The notes beneath the pieces are model-generated. The model was not told where the DNA came from, made no database searches, and saw only the letters and a program-made list of their open reading frames with translations. This document shows positions 55,205-64,000 of a stretch of DNA of 64,000 nucleotides, piece by piece. The position numbers and the translations under genes were made by a program. The stretch is taken from positions 1,736,001-1,800,000 of the forward strand of contig NZ_JRMB01000002.1 in the NCBI RefSeq assembly GCF_000759445.1, given 5' to 3'. Position 1 is the first letter of the stretch. Every line of letters starts with the position of its first letter. The DNA comes from Pseudomonas lutea (GTDB lineage Bacteria; Pseudomonadota; Gammaproteobacteria; Pseudomonadales; Pseudomonadaceae).

Positions 55205-56605
55205 ATGAATCACTACGACGTTGTCATCATCGGCGGCGGCCCCGGCGGCTACAACGCGGCGATTCACGCCGGCCAGAGGGGTTTGAAAGTCGCGTGCATT
55301 GAAGGCCGCGGGACCCTTGGCGGCACGTGTCTGAACGTGGGCTGCATTCCCTCCAAGTCACTGCTTCATGCCTCGGAGCTGTATGAAGCGGCCACCGGGG
55401 AGGCATTCAAGAAGCTCGGCATTGAGGTGAATCCGACGCTGAACCTGGCCCAAATGATGGCGCAAAAAGCCGAAAGCGTGACCGGCCTTACCAAAGGCAT
55501 CGAGTTCTTGTTCCGTAAGTACAAGGCCGAGTGGATCAAAGGCTGGGGCCGCCTCGCCGGGCCTGGCAAGGTTATCGTGACAGATGCCGCAGGCGTCGAA
55601 ACCGAGCTGAGCGCGAGGGATATCATCATTGCCACCGGCTCCGAACCAACCCCCCTGCCCGGCGTGACCATCGACAACACACGCATTCTGGATTCCACCG
55701 GCGCGTTGTCGCTGAGCGAAGTGCCCAGGCATCTGGTGGTGATTGGCGCAGGCGTGATTGGCCTTGAGCTCGGTTCGGTGTGGCGCCGACTGGGGGCGCA
55801 GGTGACGGTGGTCGAGTTTCTCGATCACGTCGCCCACGGAACGGACCTGGAGGCGGGCAAAACATTGCACCGCTCGCTGTCGCGTCAGGGCATGCAGTTC
55901 AGACTCGGGTCGAAGGTAACGTCTGCCCTTCCAACCGACACCGGCGTGACGCTGACTGTCGAACCGGCGGCCGGTGGAGACGCCGAGTTCATTGAAGCGG
56001 ACTACGTACTGGTGTCCATCGGACGACGTCCGGTGACCAAAGGGCTGGGTCTGGAAACCGTAGGACTGGAGGTGGACAAGCGCGGCGTTCTGCCCAATAC
56101 GGGACACCGCACGGCAGCCGAGGGCATCTGGGTCATCGGCGACGTCACGTCTGGCCCGATGCTGGCGCACAAGGCGGAAGATGAGGCAGGCGTTTGCGTG
56201 GAGCGCATTGTCGGCAAAAAGAGCGAGCTCAACTACAACCTCATCCCTAACGTCATCTACACCCAGCCCGAACTGGCCAGCGTCGGTAAAACGGAAGAAC
56301 AGCTCAAGCAGGAAGGGCGTGCTTACAAGGTGGGCAAATTCCCCTTCAGCGCCAACAGTCGCGCCAAGGTCAACCACGAAACCGATGGCTTCGCGAAAGT
56401 ACTGGCGGATGAGCGCACTGATGAAATCCTCGGCGTTCACCTGGTCGGTCCAAGCGTCAGCGAGATGATCGCGGAGTATTGCGTAGCGATGGAATTCGCC
56501 GCCTCTGCTGAAGACGTGGCATTGACCTGCCATCCCCATCCAACGCGCTCTGAAGCGTTGCGTCAGGCGGCAATGGCCGTTGGGGGACATACGACGCAAG
56601 CTTGA
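55205..56605 (+). CDS. Dihydrolipoyl dehydrogenase
   Basis: FAD-disulfide oxidoreductase that reoxidises dihydrolipoamide with NAD+. FAD fold GGGPGGYNAAIHAGQRG, redox cysteines in GGTCLNVGCIPSK, NAD fold VIGAGVIGLELGSVWRRLG, FAD-binding GIWVIGDVTSGPMLAHKAEDE, and the catalytic His-Glu region CHPHPTRSE (usual form HAHPT). Start 55205 (MNHYDVVIIGGG) after GAGGAGC; 466 residues. It stands alone, without 2-oxo acid dehydrogenase subunits, like the extra lpd3-type copy of pseudomonads. Confidence 0.94.
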   Translation: MNHYDVVIIGGGPGGYNAAIHAGQRGLKVACIEGRGTLGGTCLNVGCIPSKSLLHASELYEAATGEAFKKLGIEVNPTLNLAQMMAQKAESVTGLTKGIEFLFRKYKAEWIKGWGRLAGPGKVIVTDAAGVETELSARDIIIATGSEPTPLPGVTIDNTRILDSTGALSLSEVPRHLVVIGAGVIGLELGSVWRRLGAQVTVVEFLDHVAHGTDLEAGKTLHRSLSRQGMQFRLGSKVTSALPTDTGVTLTVEPAAGGDAEFIEADYVLVSIGRRPVTKGLGLETVGLEVDKRGVLPNTGHRTAAEGIWVIGDVTSGPMLAHKAEDEAGVCVERIVGKKSELNYNLIPNVIYTQPELASVGKTEEQLKQEGRAYKVGKFPFSANSRAKVNHETDGFAKVLADERTDEILGVHLVGPSVSEMIAEYCVAMEFAASAEDVALTCHPHPTRSEALRQAAMAVGGHTTQA

Positions 56606-56910
56606 AGCCTGCCTGGTAGACCGGTGATAAGTTTCCCGCCACAGCAGGCTCCATTGAGGCAAAACGCACTTTGGATGGGCCCGGCTTGGTGGGGAATTTA
56701 CGCGCTGAAACGCCGGGATTGCCGAGAGAATCAGCCGTGCCGAGCATCACTCTGGAGTGAAACCGGTCGTGCCCTGAAACGATTTTTTTCCCTCTGCGCG
56801 AACAACATGCCCGGATTGTTATCTGTTTGTTGGTAATTTGCGTTCGGCAAGGATTGGGAAAGCGCACTTTTTTGTGCAGGAAGGCACAGCATCTTCAGAG
56901 GCTTCACCTT
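56606..56910. other. Intergenic region between lpd and opgD
   Basis: AGCCTGC near the lpd stop pairs with GCAGGCT about 30 nt on, a weak terminator. The remainder is moderately A+T-rich before opgD and probably holds its promoter; nothing else seen. Confidence 0.45.
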
Positions 56911-58530
56911 ATGAATCGCAGGAATCTCTTGAAAGCTTCCATGGCCGTGGCAGCCTATAGCGCGCTGCCGGCCACGGGTCTTTATGCGGCACGCGCACTG
57001 GCTGCAGCGGCAGATGGCGACATCGAACATTTCGATTTCAAGGCCTTGCAGGACACCGCCAAACAGATGGCTGGCAAGCCCTACGTTAGCACCAAGCAAA
57101 ACCTGCCACCCACTCTGGCGAACATGACGCCGCAGCAGTTCAACGCGATCAAGTACGACGCTGGTCATTCATTATGGAATGACGTGAAAGGTCAGCTCGA
57201 TGTGCATTTCTTCCACGTCGGTGCCGGTTTCAAGACGCCGGTTCGTATGTATAGCGTTGACCCGGCGACCCAACAGGCGCGGGAAGTGCATTTCCGTCCC
57301 GAGCTGTTCAATTACGAAGCCAGTCGTATCGATAAGAGTCAGCTAAAAGGCGATCTGGGGTTCGCCGGGTTCAAGCTGTTCAAGGCCCCGGAGATTGCCA
57401 TCAATGACATTCTTTCGTTCCTTGGCGCCAGCTATTTCCGAGCGATCGACAGCAACAAGCAATACGGCCTCTCCGCGCGGGGCCTGGCCATTGATACCTA
57501 CGCCCATAGCCCGGAAGAATTCCCGGATTTCACGAAATTCTGGTTCGAGAAACCCACCAAAGATGCCACGCGCTTTGTGGTCTATGCGCTGCTGGATTCC
57601 CCAAGTGCGACGGGCGCTTACCGCTTCGACATCGATTGCCAGGCCGACCGGGTGGTGATGGACATCGACGCGCACATCAACGCGCGGGCCGACATCGAGC
57701 AGTTGGGCATCGCCACCATGACCAGCATGTTCAGCTGCGGCACGCACGAACGCCGCATGTGCGACACCCTTCACCCGGAAATTCATGACTCCGACCGGCT
57801 GGCCATGTGGCGCGGCAATGGCGAATGGATATGCCGTCCGCTCAACAACCCGGCCAAGATCCAGTTCAACGCCTTCGCTGACAAGGATCCCAAAGGGTTC
57901 GGCCTGGTGCAGACCGATCACGACTTCAAGACCTATCAGGACACTGTCGACTGGTATCACCGCCGACCGAGCCTCTGGGTCGAGCCCACCACGGCGTGGG
58001 GCGAGGGCTCTATCGATCTCCTGGAATTGCCTACCACAGGCGAAACCCTGGATAACATCGTTGCGTTCTGGAACCCAAAGGTGCCGGTCAAGGCCGGCAT
58101 GTCCATGAACTACGGCTACAAGCTCTACTGGAGCCCGCTCCCACCTGTCAGCACACCGCTGGCGCAAGTGCATGCAACCCGTTCAGGCATGGGAGGCTTC
58201 ATCGAAGGTTGGGCGCCAGGCGAGCATTATCCTGAAGTGTGGGCACGACGTTTTGCAGTGGACTTCAACGGAGGCGGCCTGGACCGTTTGCCCGAAGGTT
58301 CCGGCATTGAACCCGTGGTCACGGTGTCGCATGGCAAGATTCAGGATTTCAATGTGCTTGTACTGCCTGACATCAAGGGCTTCCGTGTCACGTTTGACTG
58401 GTACCCTACCAGCGACTCGATGGACCCGGTGGAAATGCGCATGTTCATCAAGACCGGCGATCGCACGTTGAGTGAAACGTGGCTGTACCAGTATTTCCCC
58501 CCTGCCCCTGACAAGCGTCGCTACACCTGA
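56911..58530 (+). CDS. opgD: Glucan biosynthesis protein D
   Basis: Periplasmic protein needed for normal osmoregulated periplasmic glucans. Start 56911 ([23 protein letters not shown]) shows a twin-arginine signal (RRNLLK) with cleavage near ARALAAAA. The mature part has MdoG/MdoD marks such as [41 protein letters not shown] and a C-terminal immunoglobulin-like region. 539 residues. The glucosyltransferase opgGH pair is not next to it, as is usual for opgD. Confidence 0.94.
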   Translation: MNRRNLLKASMAVAAYSALPATGLYAARALAAAADGDIEHFDFKALQDTAKQMAGKPYVSTKQNLPPTLANMTPQQFNAIKYDAGHSLWNDVKGQLDVHFFHVGAGFKTPVRMYSVDPATQQAREVHFRPELFNYEASRIDKSQLKGDLGFAGFKLFKAPEIAINDILSFLGASYFRAIDSNKQYGLSARGLAIDTYAHSPEEFPDFTKFWFEKPTKDATRFVVYALLDSPSATGAYRFDIDCQADRVVMDIDAHINARADIEQLGIATMTSMFSCGTHERRMCDTLHPEIHDSDRLAMWRGNGEWICRPLNNPAKIQFNAFADKDPKGFGLVQTDHDFKTYQDTVDWYHRRPSLWVEPTTAWGEGSIDLLELPTTGETLDNIVAFWNPKVPVKAGMSMNYGYKLYWSPLPPVSTPLAQVHATRSGMGGFIEGWAPGEHYPEVWARRFAVDFNGGGLDRLPEGSGIEPVVTVSHGKIQDFNVLVLPDIKGFRVTFDWYPTSDSMDPVEMRMFIKTGDRTLSETWLYQYFPPAPDKRRYT

Positions 58531-59065
58531 GAACGTTCTGTCATTGACGGAGCCAATCCGTAGGTAGAGACGAACTACCCTGTCAGCCGCTGGATATCCA
58601 GCGGCTGACTTCGCCCGCAAGCTCTCAAATGCTGCGCCTGTTTCAATCTGCGAAGGCACGCGCGTCAGCAGCTTTTGCCGCTGCTGCAGAACCAACGTGT
58701 AACGATATTGAATCATAGAGCGCTGTTATAAACCCCGTATTTCAGTGCTCATAACCAGCGTCAATTTTATATCCCTCTTATAAATCAAATAGTTACGATA
58801 GGCACCGTTTGGGTGGTTTTTAATATGTCCATAATTTTGACTATTTGATTGACAGTACGTCCATCTAACGCTGATATATCCCTGTCTCGCCGCTCGCAGA
58901 AGCTTATTACGTCCCTTCTCCTGCCCTGCAGCGACATCACAATCATCGCGATCGCAGGCCGTTTTCGGCTATTGCCGCCTCGGCTGGGCAAACACTTGCG
59001 CGCCCGGCCATTCGCTTCGCACGCTGGTGCTTATTACACGTTTAAATGCTCCCGAGGGGCTGCAC
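58531..59065. other. 535-bp intergenic region with a perfect palindrome
   Basis: It contains the 28-bp palindrome listed separately near opgD and a low-G+C stretch (about 58710-58860) with several TATA-like hexamers, probably the promoter region of the polysaccharide polymerase operon. No open frame with family features is present. Confidence 0.5.
58582..58609 (+). terminator. Perfect 28-bp palindrome after opgD
   Basis: Arms GTCAGCCGCTGGAT and ATCCAGCGGCTGAC abut without a loop, 51 bp after the opgD stop; only a short T stretch follows. Probably the opgD terminator, but a protein-binding site is possible. Confidence 0.55.
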
Positions 59066-60370
59066 ATGATGTCGACTTCCCCCGTATACGTAGAAAAACC
59101 GTCTTTACTCTCGTTTGATAAATCCACGGCAGTGGTGCTGGTTGCGATCAGCTTGATGATCGCTGAGTCGTTCAACGGTGCTTTGCGCTTTTATCTCGAT
59201 CAGGCCGGGATTTCCGTGCTGCTCTATGGCCCGAAGATAGCCTGCCTGCTGTTCTTCGCGCTGGAGCTGCGCACCTTCAAAGCGGGCCCGGGCGTCTGGC
59301 TAAGCTTGCTGTTGCTGCTTCTGTCAGCGGGATGGGCGGCACTGAACGGCGCGCAGGCAGGTAACTTCGCATTCGCGCTGTACGGCATTAGCCCGCTGCT
59401 GTTCGGGCTCGCCTGCGGTGACCAGATCATTCGCCACAAGCGCTTGTTTATGTGGGCTGTCGTCTTTTGCCTGGTTGCCTCGCTAGGCGGTATCGCGCTC
59501 GACAGATACATCAGCCTGCCGTGGAAAGGCTACAGCTATACCGTTGGCGGCACGGAGTTGACGGCCAACACCGCATGGGTGGCGGAAGACCTCGACCGCC
59601 CGGCCGGCTTCGCACGTATCTCCAGTTCGCTGGCTATCATCATTTCGATTTTCAGCCTTTACCTGATGGCAACACTGCGCTCCAGGTTGCTTGGCCTGAT
59701 GGTGTGCGTGGTTGGCCTGGCCGGTGTGATATTGACGACCAGCAAGGCGCCCGCATTGGCGTTCATCGGCGGTACCGGCCTGCTGCTGATCATGCGCTAC
59801 CGCTGGACGGCGCGCGCTACCATTCTTGTCGCCGTGGTGCTGGGGATGTCCTTGCCTTTCGTGGGAATGATGACCGACTTCGATGCCTCCAGAATCTCGC
59901 CCACCGGGTCCCTGGCATCAATCTATGACCGATTGATCAACACCTGGCCTAACGTCATTCGGACGCTGATGGATGACCAACGCACACTCTCCGGCGTGGG
60001 CTTCGGGCTGGTCGGCAGCGCCGTTGCGGCCTTTCCGGTACCCGGCGCCGGTATCTTCATGGTCTCGGACAGCACGGTGGTTTATCTGTGGGCAATGCTG
60101 GGTCTTGCGGGGCTGTTCTTGTATGCCCTGCATATCCCGCTGTTTTTCGTTTTGGCAGACAGCGTCAGCCAATACGGGCGAGCCATGCTGGTGACGAGCT
60201 TCTGCATTTGCATTGTGAGCTGGACCACTGACACCCTGGAAGTCACGCTTGCCAACATGTTCATGGGGATGGCGATCGGGCATGCATTGGCTATGAAATC
60301 GCGGGTCAGAGTGCCTTCCCCAAAGCCCCATGAGTTGCCCGCCTGGAACGGCCTGCCGGGGCTGAGTTGA
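59066..60370 (+). CDS. Polysaccharide polymerase-like (Wzy/O-antigen ligase type) membrane protein
   Basis: A 434-residue protein with about ten to twelve hydrophobic segments and a large periplasmic loop (SLPWKGYSYTVGGTELTANTAWVAEDLDRPAGFARIS). The RISPTGSLASIYDRLINTWP stretch followed by a GVGFGLVGSA turn resembles Wzy_C/O-antigen ligase layouts. GAGGGG precedes the ATG at 59066. The PslG-like glycosidase starts 11 bp after it. The polymerised polysaccharide is unknown; there is no glycosyltransferase set alongside. Confidence 0.75.
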   Translation: MMSTSPVYVEKPSLLSFDKSTAVVLVAISLMIAESFNGALRFYLDQAGISVLLYGPKIACLLFFALELRTFKAGPGVWLSLLLLLLSAGWAALNGAQAGNFAFALYGISPLLFGLACGDQIIRHKRLFMWAVVFCLVASLGGIALDRYISLPWKGYSYTVGGTELTANTAWVAEDLDRPAGFARISSSLAIIISIFSLYLMATLRSRLLGLMVCVVGLAGVILTTSKAPALAFIGGTGLLLIMRYRWTARATILVAVVLGMSLPFVGMMTDFDASRISPTGSLASIYDRLINTWPNVIRTLMDDQRTLSGVGFGLVGSAVAAFPVPGAGIFMVSDSTVVYLWAMLGLAGLFLYALHIPLFFVLADSVSQYGRAMLVTSFCICIVSWTTDTLEVTLANMFMGMAIGHALAMKSRVRVPSPKPHELPAWNGLPGLS

Positions 60371-60381
60371 ACGGATCACTC

Positions 60382-61665
60382 ATGAGCCTTCGTACGCTGG
60401 GTACCCTGGCACTCTTGGCTGCCCTGGCGACTGCCAATGCCAATGCGGACGCGGACGCCCCCTTCATTGTGGGAGTCGCGACGCACTCAATGAACAACAC
60501 CGGGCAACCGCTGCACAGCCTTCAAATGGCGAGCGCGGCCGGCGTGACGTCGGTTCGTGACGATGCGTTTTGGTCCACCGCCGAACCCACAGCGGGCCAG
60601 TTGCAGATCGTCGCGCCGTGGCGGGCGTGGCTGAGCACCGCCAGGGCGCTGGATCTTGCCCCGATGGTGATTCTCGGCTACGGCACGTCGTTTCAAGGCA
60701 ACGCCAAACCGCGCAAGCCCGAGGTCAGGATTCCGTACCTGAAGTACGTCGACTTCATCACCCGCCAGCTGGGCAACCCCGTGAAATTCTACGAGGTCTG
60801 GAATGAATGGGACATCGAAGGTCCCGGCGATGCGCGTTTGAGCAACGACTACGCCTCGTTGGTCCGAGACGTGGCGCCAGTCATTCGCAAGAATAACCCC
60901 CAGGCAGTGATACTCGCCGGTGCAGTGACGACATTGGGTATCACGAGTGGGTTCGTTGACCGCATCATCGCTGCCGGCGTGATGAAGTACGCCGATGGGT
61001 TATCCCTGCACCCCTATGTGCATTGCTACGGCAGTGATCGCAACACGCCGGAGAGCTGGATAGGCTGGATGCGTGACCTCGACCGCAAGATCACCCTCAA
61101 GGCTGGCAGGCCTGTGCCCCTTTACCTGACGGAGATGAGTTGGCCAAGTCACGAAGGCAATTGCGGGATCAGTCCGGAGCGCCAGGCTGCTTATCTGGCC
61201 CGGGCGTATTTCCTCATTCGAACCCTGCCCAACGTCAAGGGCATGTGGTGGTACGACTTGATCAATGATGGTGATGATCGGAGTGAACAGGAACACAACT
61301 TCGGCCTGCTCGACTCTGCCCTCGGCCCGAAGCCTGCCTACGCGGTGCTCAAGGCCATCAGCCCGTATCTCCGCGACTTCCATTACGAGCCCACCAACAG
61401 CCTCCAGAATGACGGCATCTATCAACTGGCGTTCAGTGCCGGGCGCGAGCGAATAATGGTCGCATGGGCCAGCGGTCGCCAGCGGGAAGTCAGCATCAGT
61501 GCCTCCGCCATGCAAAACCAGAACGTTCGTGTGCTCGATACCTTGGACCCCGACAAAGGGATGGCGAACGCCCGGCAGCAATGGGTCTGCAAGGATGATC
61601 ATTGCTCAACGCCGGTAAAGTTGACGGAGTTTCCCAAGATCATCCGCCTCAGTCCTGATGCCTGA
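60382..61665 (+). CDS. Secreted glycoside hydrolase, PslG-like (clan A)
   Basis: A 427-residue protein with a signal peptide (MSLRTLGTLALLAALATANA, cleaved near ANADA) and a TIM-barrel of GH39-like type. The acid/base is in FYEVWNEWDIE and the nucleophile in PLYLTEMSWPS. ADGLSLHPYVHCYG and GMWWYDLINDG are further barrel motifs. A beta-sandwich tail (about 335-427) ends it. It is coupled to the polymerase gene, so it probably trims the same exopolysaccharide in the periplasm, as PslG does for Psl. Confidence 0.85.
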   Translation: MSLRTLGTLALLAALATANANADADAPFIVGVATHSMNNTGQPLHSLQMASAAGVTSVRDDAFWSTAEPTAGQLQIVAPWRAWLSTARALDLAPMVILGYGTSFQGNAKPRKPEVRIPYLKYVDFITRQLGNPVKFYEVWNEWDIEGPGDARLSNDYASLVRDVAPVIRKNNPQAVILAGAVTTLGITSGFVDRIIAAGVMKYADGLSLHPYVHCYGSDRNTPESWIGWMRDLDRKITLKAGRPVPLYLTEMSWPSHEGNCGISPERQAAYLARAYFLIRTLPNVKGMWWYDLINDGDDRSEQEHNFGLLDSALGPKPAYAVLKAISPYLRDFHYEPTNSLQNDGIYQLAFSAGRERIMVAWASGRQREVSISASAMQNQNVRVLDTLDPDKGMANARQQWVCKDDHCSTPVKLTEFPKIIRLSPDA

Positions 61666-61677
61666 TACACCGTAACG

Positions 61678-61739
61678 AGTGCCGCACCCGCCTGCCGTTC
61701 TGAAAAGCGTCTGGGCATTCGGGTGCAAATAGTGGCACT
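61678..61739. terminator. Nested inverted repeat after the glycosidase gene
   Basis: AGTGCC-GCACCCG (61678-61690) is mirrored by CGGGTGC (61720-61726) and GGCACT (61734-61739). No T run follows. It may end the polymerase/glycosidase transcript. Confidence 0.4.
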
Positions 61740-61807
61740 ACGACATTTCTCGGACATCTCTTGCTGCTACGCTACGGCCTTGAGCAGCGGAGATGCCGGG
61801 GGAATAC

Positions 61808-62569
61808 ATGGGGCTTCGAGGGAGATTGCTGGTGGGTAGTCTGCTGGTGCTGCTCATGACGCCAGCCATGGCGGGGCCTTACATTGCAGCCGGGGCTCAA
61901 TGGAAGCCCTATGCCTATGAGGACAAGGACGGTCACCTGATAGGGGTATCCATCGACATCGCGAGACGGGTGATGGCGCTAGCCAATCTGGACGTAACCT
62001 TTGTCACCTACCCCGTCAACCGCTTGCAATCGATGTTGCAAAAGAGCGAGGTCGACATCAACTTCGCAGACGCGCTGATCTGGAACAATGCCGCAGAACG
62101 GCGCCGCTTCGTTTTCTCGAAACCTTATTCCACCGTCAAAGAGCACTTGTACTTTCTGGCTGATCACCCCGCTCGCGGTCAATCCATTGGGCAAATGGAT
62201 CACCTCACCATCGGCATGGTACGAGGCTATAACTATTGGGCACTTGACCCGGCTATCGACAAACGTCGCATGAGCCGACTGGAAACCTCCCAGGACGAGG
62301 CGCTGATCAAACTGCTGCAGAGCGGACGCGTGGACGCCATCGCCATGGTCGACGACATCTTCGATGAGTTGATTTCAAGCGAAAAGCTTGATCCCTCGCT
62401 GTTCACACGAGGCGCGCGACTCAGCGAAGCGATGCTGGTGTTCAAGCTTCAACCACAACATGCCTCGTGGCTACCGCAGATAAACAGCGCAATCGACAGC
62501 ATGCAAAAGACCGGTGAGTTGGAGCAGATCCGGCGTAGATACTTGCCAGGCACACAGGATGCGCCTTGA
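61808..62569 (+). CDS. Periplasmic solute-binding protein (SBP_bac_3 family)
   Basis: A 253-residue extracellular solute-binding protein family 3. Signal peptide MGLRGRLLVGSLLVLLMTPAMA, cleaved before GPYIAAG; GGGGGAA precedes the ATG. Family pattern WKPYAYEDKDGHLIGVSIDIARRVM and VDINFADALIWNNAAERR, then FSKPYSTVKEHLYFLAD. Amino acids or similar ligands are usual, but no permease or ATPase lies nearby, so it may feed another transporter or act as a sensor. Confidence 0.85.
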   Translation: MGLRGRLLVGSLLVLLMTPAMAGPYIAAGAQWKPYAYEDKDGHLIGVSIDIARRVMALANLDVTFVTYPVNRLQSMLQKSEVDINFADALIWNNAAERRRFVFSKPYSTVKEHLYFLADHPARGQSIGQMDHLTIGMVRGYNYWALDPAIDKRRMSRLETSQDEALIKLLQSGRVDAIAMVDDIFDELISSEKLDPSLFTRGARLSEAMLVFKLQPQHASWLPQINSAIDSMQKTGELEQIRRRYLPGTQDAP

Positions 62570-62605
62570 GCGTGTCAACCCAGGCGCAAATAGGATGCGA
62601 TCGGT

Positions 62606-62614
62606 TTATCCACA
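62606..62614 (+). promoter_or_regulatory. DnaA box
   Basis: Perfect TTATCCACA. First of a cluster between the solute-binding protein gene and glmS. Confidence 0.7.
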
Positions 62615-62665
62615 GATTGCGGGGCTGCGTGGAGGTCTTCGTCGGATGCCACTGCACATCAGAGC

Positions 62666-62674
62666 TGTGGGTAA
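62666..62674 (-). promoter_or_regulatory. Near-consensus DnaA box
   Basis: TGTGGGTAA, one mismatch from the reverse of TTATCCACA. Confidence 0.4.
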
Positions 62675-62696
62675 GTCGACCAGATTCGGTCTATCT

Positions 62697-62731
62697 GTTG
62701 ATGTTGATGTTGATGTTGATGTTGATGTTGA
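62697..62731. repeat. Hexanucleotide tandem repeat (GTTGAT)n
   Basis: About 5.8 perfect copies of GTTGAT in a non-coding gap. Such repeats can change length by slipped replication. Confidence 0.85.
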
Positions 62732-62770
62732 GATCACGATGGAGACGAAGCAGTCAAAAGCGCCGACTAC

Positions 62771-62779
62771 TGTGGATAA
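62771..62779 (-). promoter_or_regulatory. DnaA box
   Basis: TGTGGATAA, a perfect box on the minus strand. Confidence 0.7.
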
Positions 62780-62832
62780 CTGGATAACTGTGAAGGAAGC
62801 CAAGCCGAATTGGCTTCCCCGCATTAGCGATC

Positions 62833-62841
62833 TTATCCACA
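62833..62841 (+). promoter_or_regulatory. DnaA box
   Basis: Perfect TTATCCACA on the plus strand. Confidence 0.7.
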
Positions 62842-62899
62842 GCTGTATCCGCGCTTCTTTTTGGATCAGCAAATGACGAATGGCTTGAAGCGTTTAGTC

Positions 62900-62938
62900 G
62901 CTGCAACTATAAGGCGGCGTACCGTCTCTGTGGATAAC
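62900..62938. other. Predicted attTn7 insertion region (empty)
   Basis: Tn7 family elements insert about 25 bp downstream of the glmS stop (here 62939-62941), i.e. near 62914. The site holds no transposon ends. This is from established knowledge of Tn7; no insertion trace is seen. Confidence 0.5.
62929..62937 (-). promoter_or_regulatory. DnaA box adjoining the glmS stop codon
   Basis: TGTGGATAA begins 2 bp after the glmS stop (in glmS direction). It lies in the same cluster as the three boxes above. Confidence 0.7.
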
Positions 62939-64000
62939 TTATTCAACAGTGACTGATTTTGCCAAGTTGCGCGGCTGGTCCACATCCGTGCCCTTCAGCA
63001 CTGCTACGTAGTAGGAGAGCAACTGCAGGGGGATGGTGTACAAAATCGGCGTCAGAGCGTCGATGATGTGCGGCATGGAAACAACATGGGTACCTTCCCC
63101 GTTTACCAGCCCGGCTTTTTCATCAGCAAATACGATCAGCTCTCCGCCGCGTGCGCGCACTTCCTGCAGGTTGGACTTGAGCTTCTCCAGCAGCTCGTTG
63201 TTCGGCGCGACGGTGACGACAGGCATGTCACTGTCCACCAACGCCAACGGGCCGTGTTTCAGCTCGCCTGCCGGATAGGCTTCGGCATGGATATAGGAAA
63301 TCTCTTTAAGCTTGAGCGCCCCTTCCATGGCCACCGGGAATTGCGCGCCACGGCCCAGAAACAGGGTGTGGTTCTTCTCGGCGAACAGCTCGGCAATTTT
63401 CTCGACCGTGCTGTCCATGGCCAACGCCTCGCCCAGGCGGGTCGGCAGACGGCGCAGCTCTTCCACCAACTGCGCTTCCACGCCGGCTTCCAGCGTCCCT
63501 TTGACCTGACCGAGCGAGAGCGTCAACAACATGAGTCCCACCAGCTGGGTGGTAAACGCTTTGGTGGAGGCGACGCCGATTTCCGGGCCGGCCTGAGTAA
63601 GCAGGGTCAAATCGGATTCCCGTACGAGGGAGCTGATGCCCACGTTGCAGATGGCCAGGCTGGCGAGAAAGCCCAAGTCCTTGGCATTGCGCAGGGCGGC
63701 AAGGGTGTCGGCAGTCTCGCCTGACTGTGAGATGGAAACGAATAGCGTGTCCGGCTGCACGACGACCTTGCGGTAACGAAATTCGCTGGCGACTTCAACC
63801 TGGCAAGGGATGCCGGCCAGGCCTTCGAGCCAGTAACGGGCAACCATGCCGGCGTGATAACTGGTCCCGCAAGCGACGATCTGCACGTTCCGTACCTTGG
63901 CGAACAGCTCCGCGGCTTGCGGCCCGAACGCTTGAACCAGCACCTGCTGCTGTCCGAGACGTCCCTCCAGCGTGCGCTGAACTACCTTTGGCTGCTCGTG
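62939..64000 (-). CDS. glmS: Glucosamine-6-phosphate synthase GlmS (partial, N-terminus outside window)
   Basis: Makes glucosamine 6-phosphate from fructose 6-phosphate and glutamine, the first step to UDP-GlcNAc. The 353 C-terminal residues are present: the two SIS domains with [59 protein letters not shown] and [17 protein letters not shown], ending LAKSVTVE. The glutaminase domain lies beyond the right edge. The end of this gene is the TnsD recognition region of attTn7. Confidence 0.97.
   Translation of the reverse strand, partial: HEQPKVVQRTLEGRLGQQQVLVQAFGPQAAELFAKVRNVQIVACGTSYHAGMVARYWLEGLAGIPCQVEVASEFRYRKVVVQPDTLFVSISQSGETADTLAALRNAKDLGFLASLAICNVGISSLVRESDLTLLTQAGPEIGVASTKAFTTQLVGLMLLTLSLGQVKGTLEAGVEAQLVEELRRLPTRLGEALAMDSTVEKIAELFAEKNHTLFLGRGAQFPVAMEGALKLKEISYIHAEAYPAGELKHGPLALVDSDMPVVTVAPNNELLEKLKSNLQEVRARGGELIVFADEKAGLVNGEGTHVVSMPHIIDALTPILYTIPLQLLSYYVAVLKGTDVDQPRNLAKSVTVE

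Noticed and set aside
55358..56662. Open frame antisense to lpd (434 codons)
   Set aside because: Shadow of a well-supported dehydrogenase; no recognisable domain.
58735..58755. GTTATA-like half site before the polysaccharide polymerase, considered as a Zur box
   Set aside because: Only one half matches; the other half is G+C-rich, so there is no palindrome.
62514..62876. Open frame containing a Val-Asp repeat downstream of the solute-binding protein gene
   Set aside because: The repeat is only the translated hexanucleotide microsatellite; the frame overlaps the end of a real gene and has no family features.

Overview
The window reads as chromosomal DNA of a Pseudomonas species close to the replication origin. 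The evidence is a partial glmS at the right edge, a perfect ParB-binding parS palindrome (45013-45030), and a gene set and order recalling the PA53xx-PA55xx region of P. aeruginosa: pstSCA, purEK, aspA, two-subunit pyruvate carboxylase, an RpiR/HexR-type regulator, uvrD, a Kef-type antiporter, pdxY, a COG0523/amidase zinc-response group, cfa and glmS. Several genes (opgD, a polysaccharide polymerase/glycosidase pair, an accessory transketolase) suggest a P. syringae or P. fluorescens type lineage, but the species cannot be fixed. I saw no tRNA, rRNA, CRISPR array, prophage or insertion sequence.

Layout. 1-4.2 kb: high-affinity phosphate uptake on the minus strand (pstA partial, pstC, pstS), with a separate Pho box before pstS and before pstC. 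4.2-8.5 kb: an MHS transporter, a thioesterase, a hexose-6-phosphate mutarotase, a DUF3299-like lipoprotein-type secreted protein and a small stress membrane protein, with two repeat elements between them. 8.6-15.6 kb: purEK with a hairpin leader, then a LysR regulator divergent from aspA, an AGCS amino-acid symporter and an asparaginase (an aspartate/asparagine use group). 15.7-24.5 kb: bestrophin, accessory transketolase, YeeE transporter, a MocR regulator divergent from paiB and two acetyltransferases, and an orphan protein. 24.6-30.2 kb: pyruvate carboxylase subunits with their LysR regulator and an RpiR regulator carrying a HexR-type operator. 30.3-40.4 kb: GGDEF-EAL protein, uvrD, Tim44-like protein, SMI1 protein, cation/proton antiporter, thioesterase, pdxY and DUF3301 protein.

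40.4-45 kb is a zinc-starvation region: two COG0523 GTPases, two small cysteine-bearing secreted proteins and a Zn-dependent cell-wall amidase. Zur-like palindromes lie before one GTPase (43112-43124) and before the amidase (44898-44910). 45-48.5 kb holds parS, a DUF3617 protein, cardiolipin synthase and cyclopropane fatty acid synthase.

48.8-54.9 kb is the most striking locus: a tightly overlapping minus-strand operon of three SPFH (HflK/HflC-like) membrane proteins followed by a CPC-type P1B ATPase. Two of its products begin with His-rich tails, and a third Zur-like palindrome (54919-54931) lies upstream. I propose that it is a membrane-microdomain metal-handling system tied to zinc status. 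55.2-64 kb: lipoamide dehydrogenase, periplasmic glucan protein OpgD (Tat signal), a polysaccharide polymerase with a PslG-like glycosidase, a solute-binding protein, then an unusual 330-bp region with four perfect DnaA boxes and a hexanucleotide repeat directly downstream of glmS.
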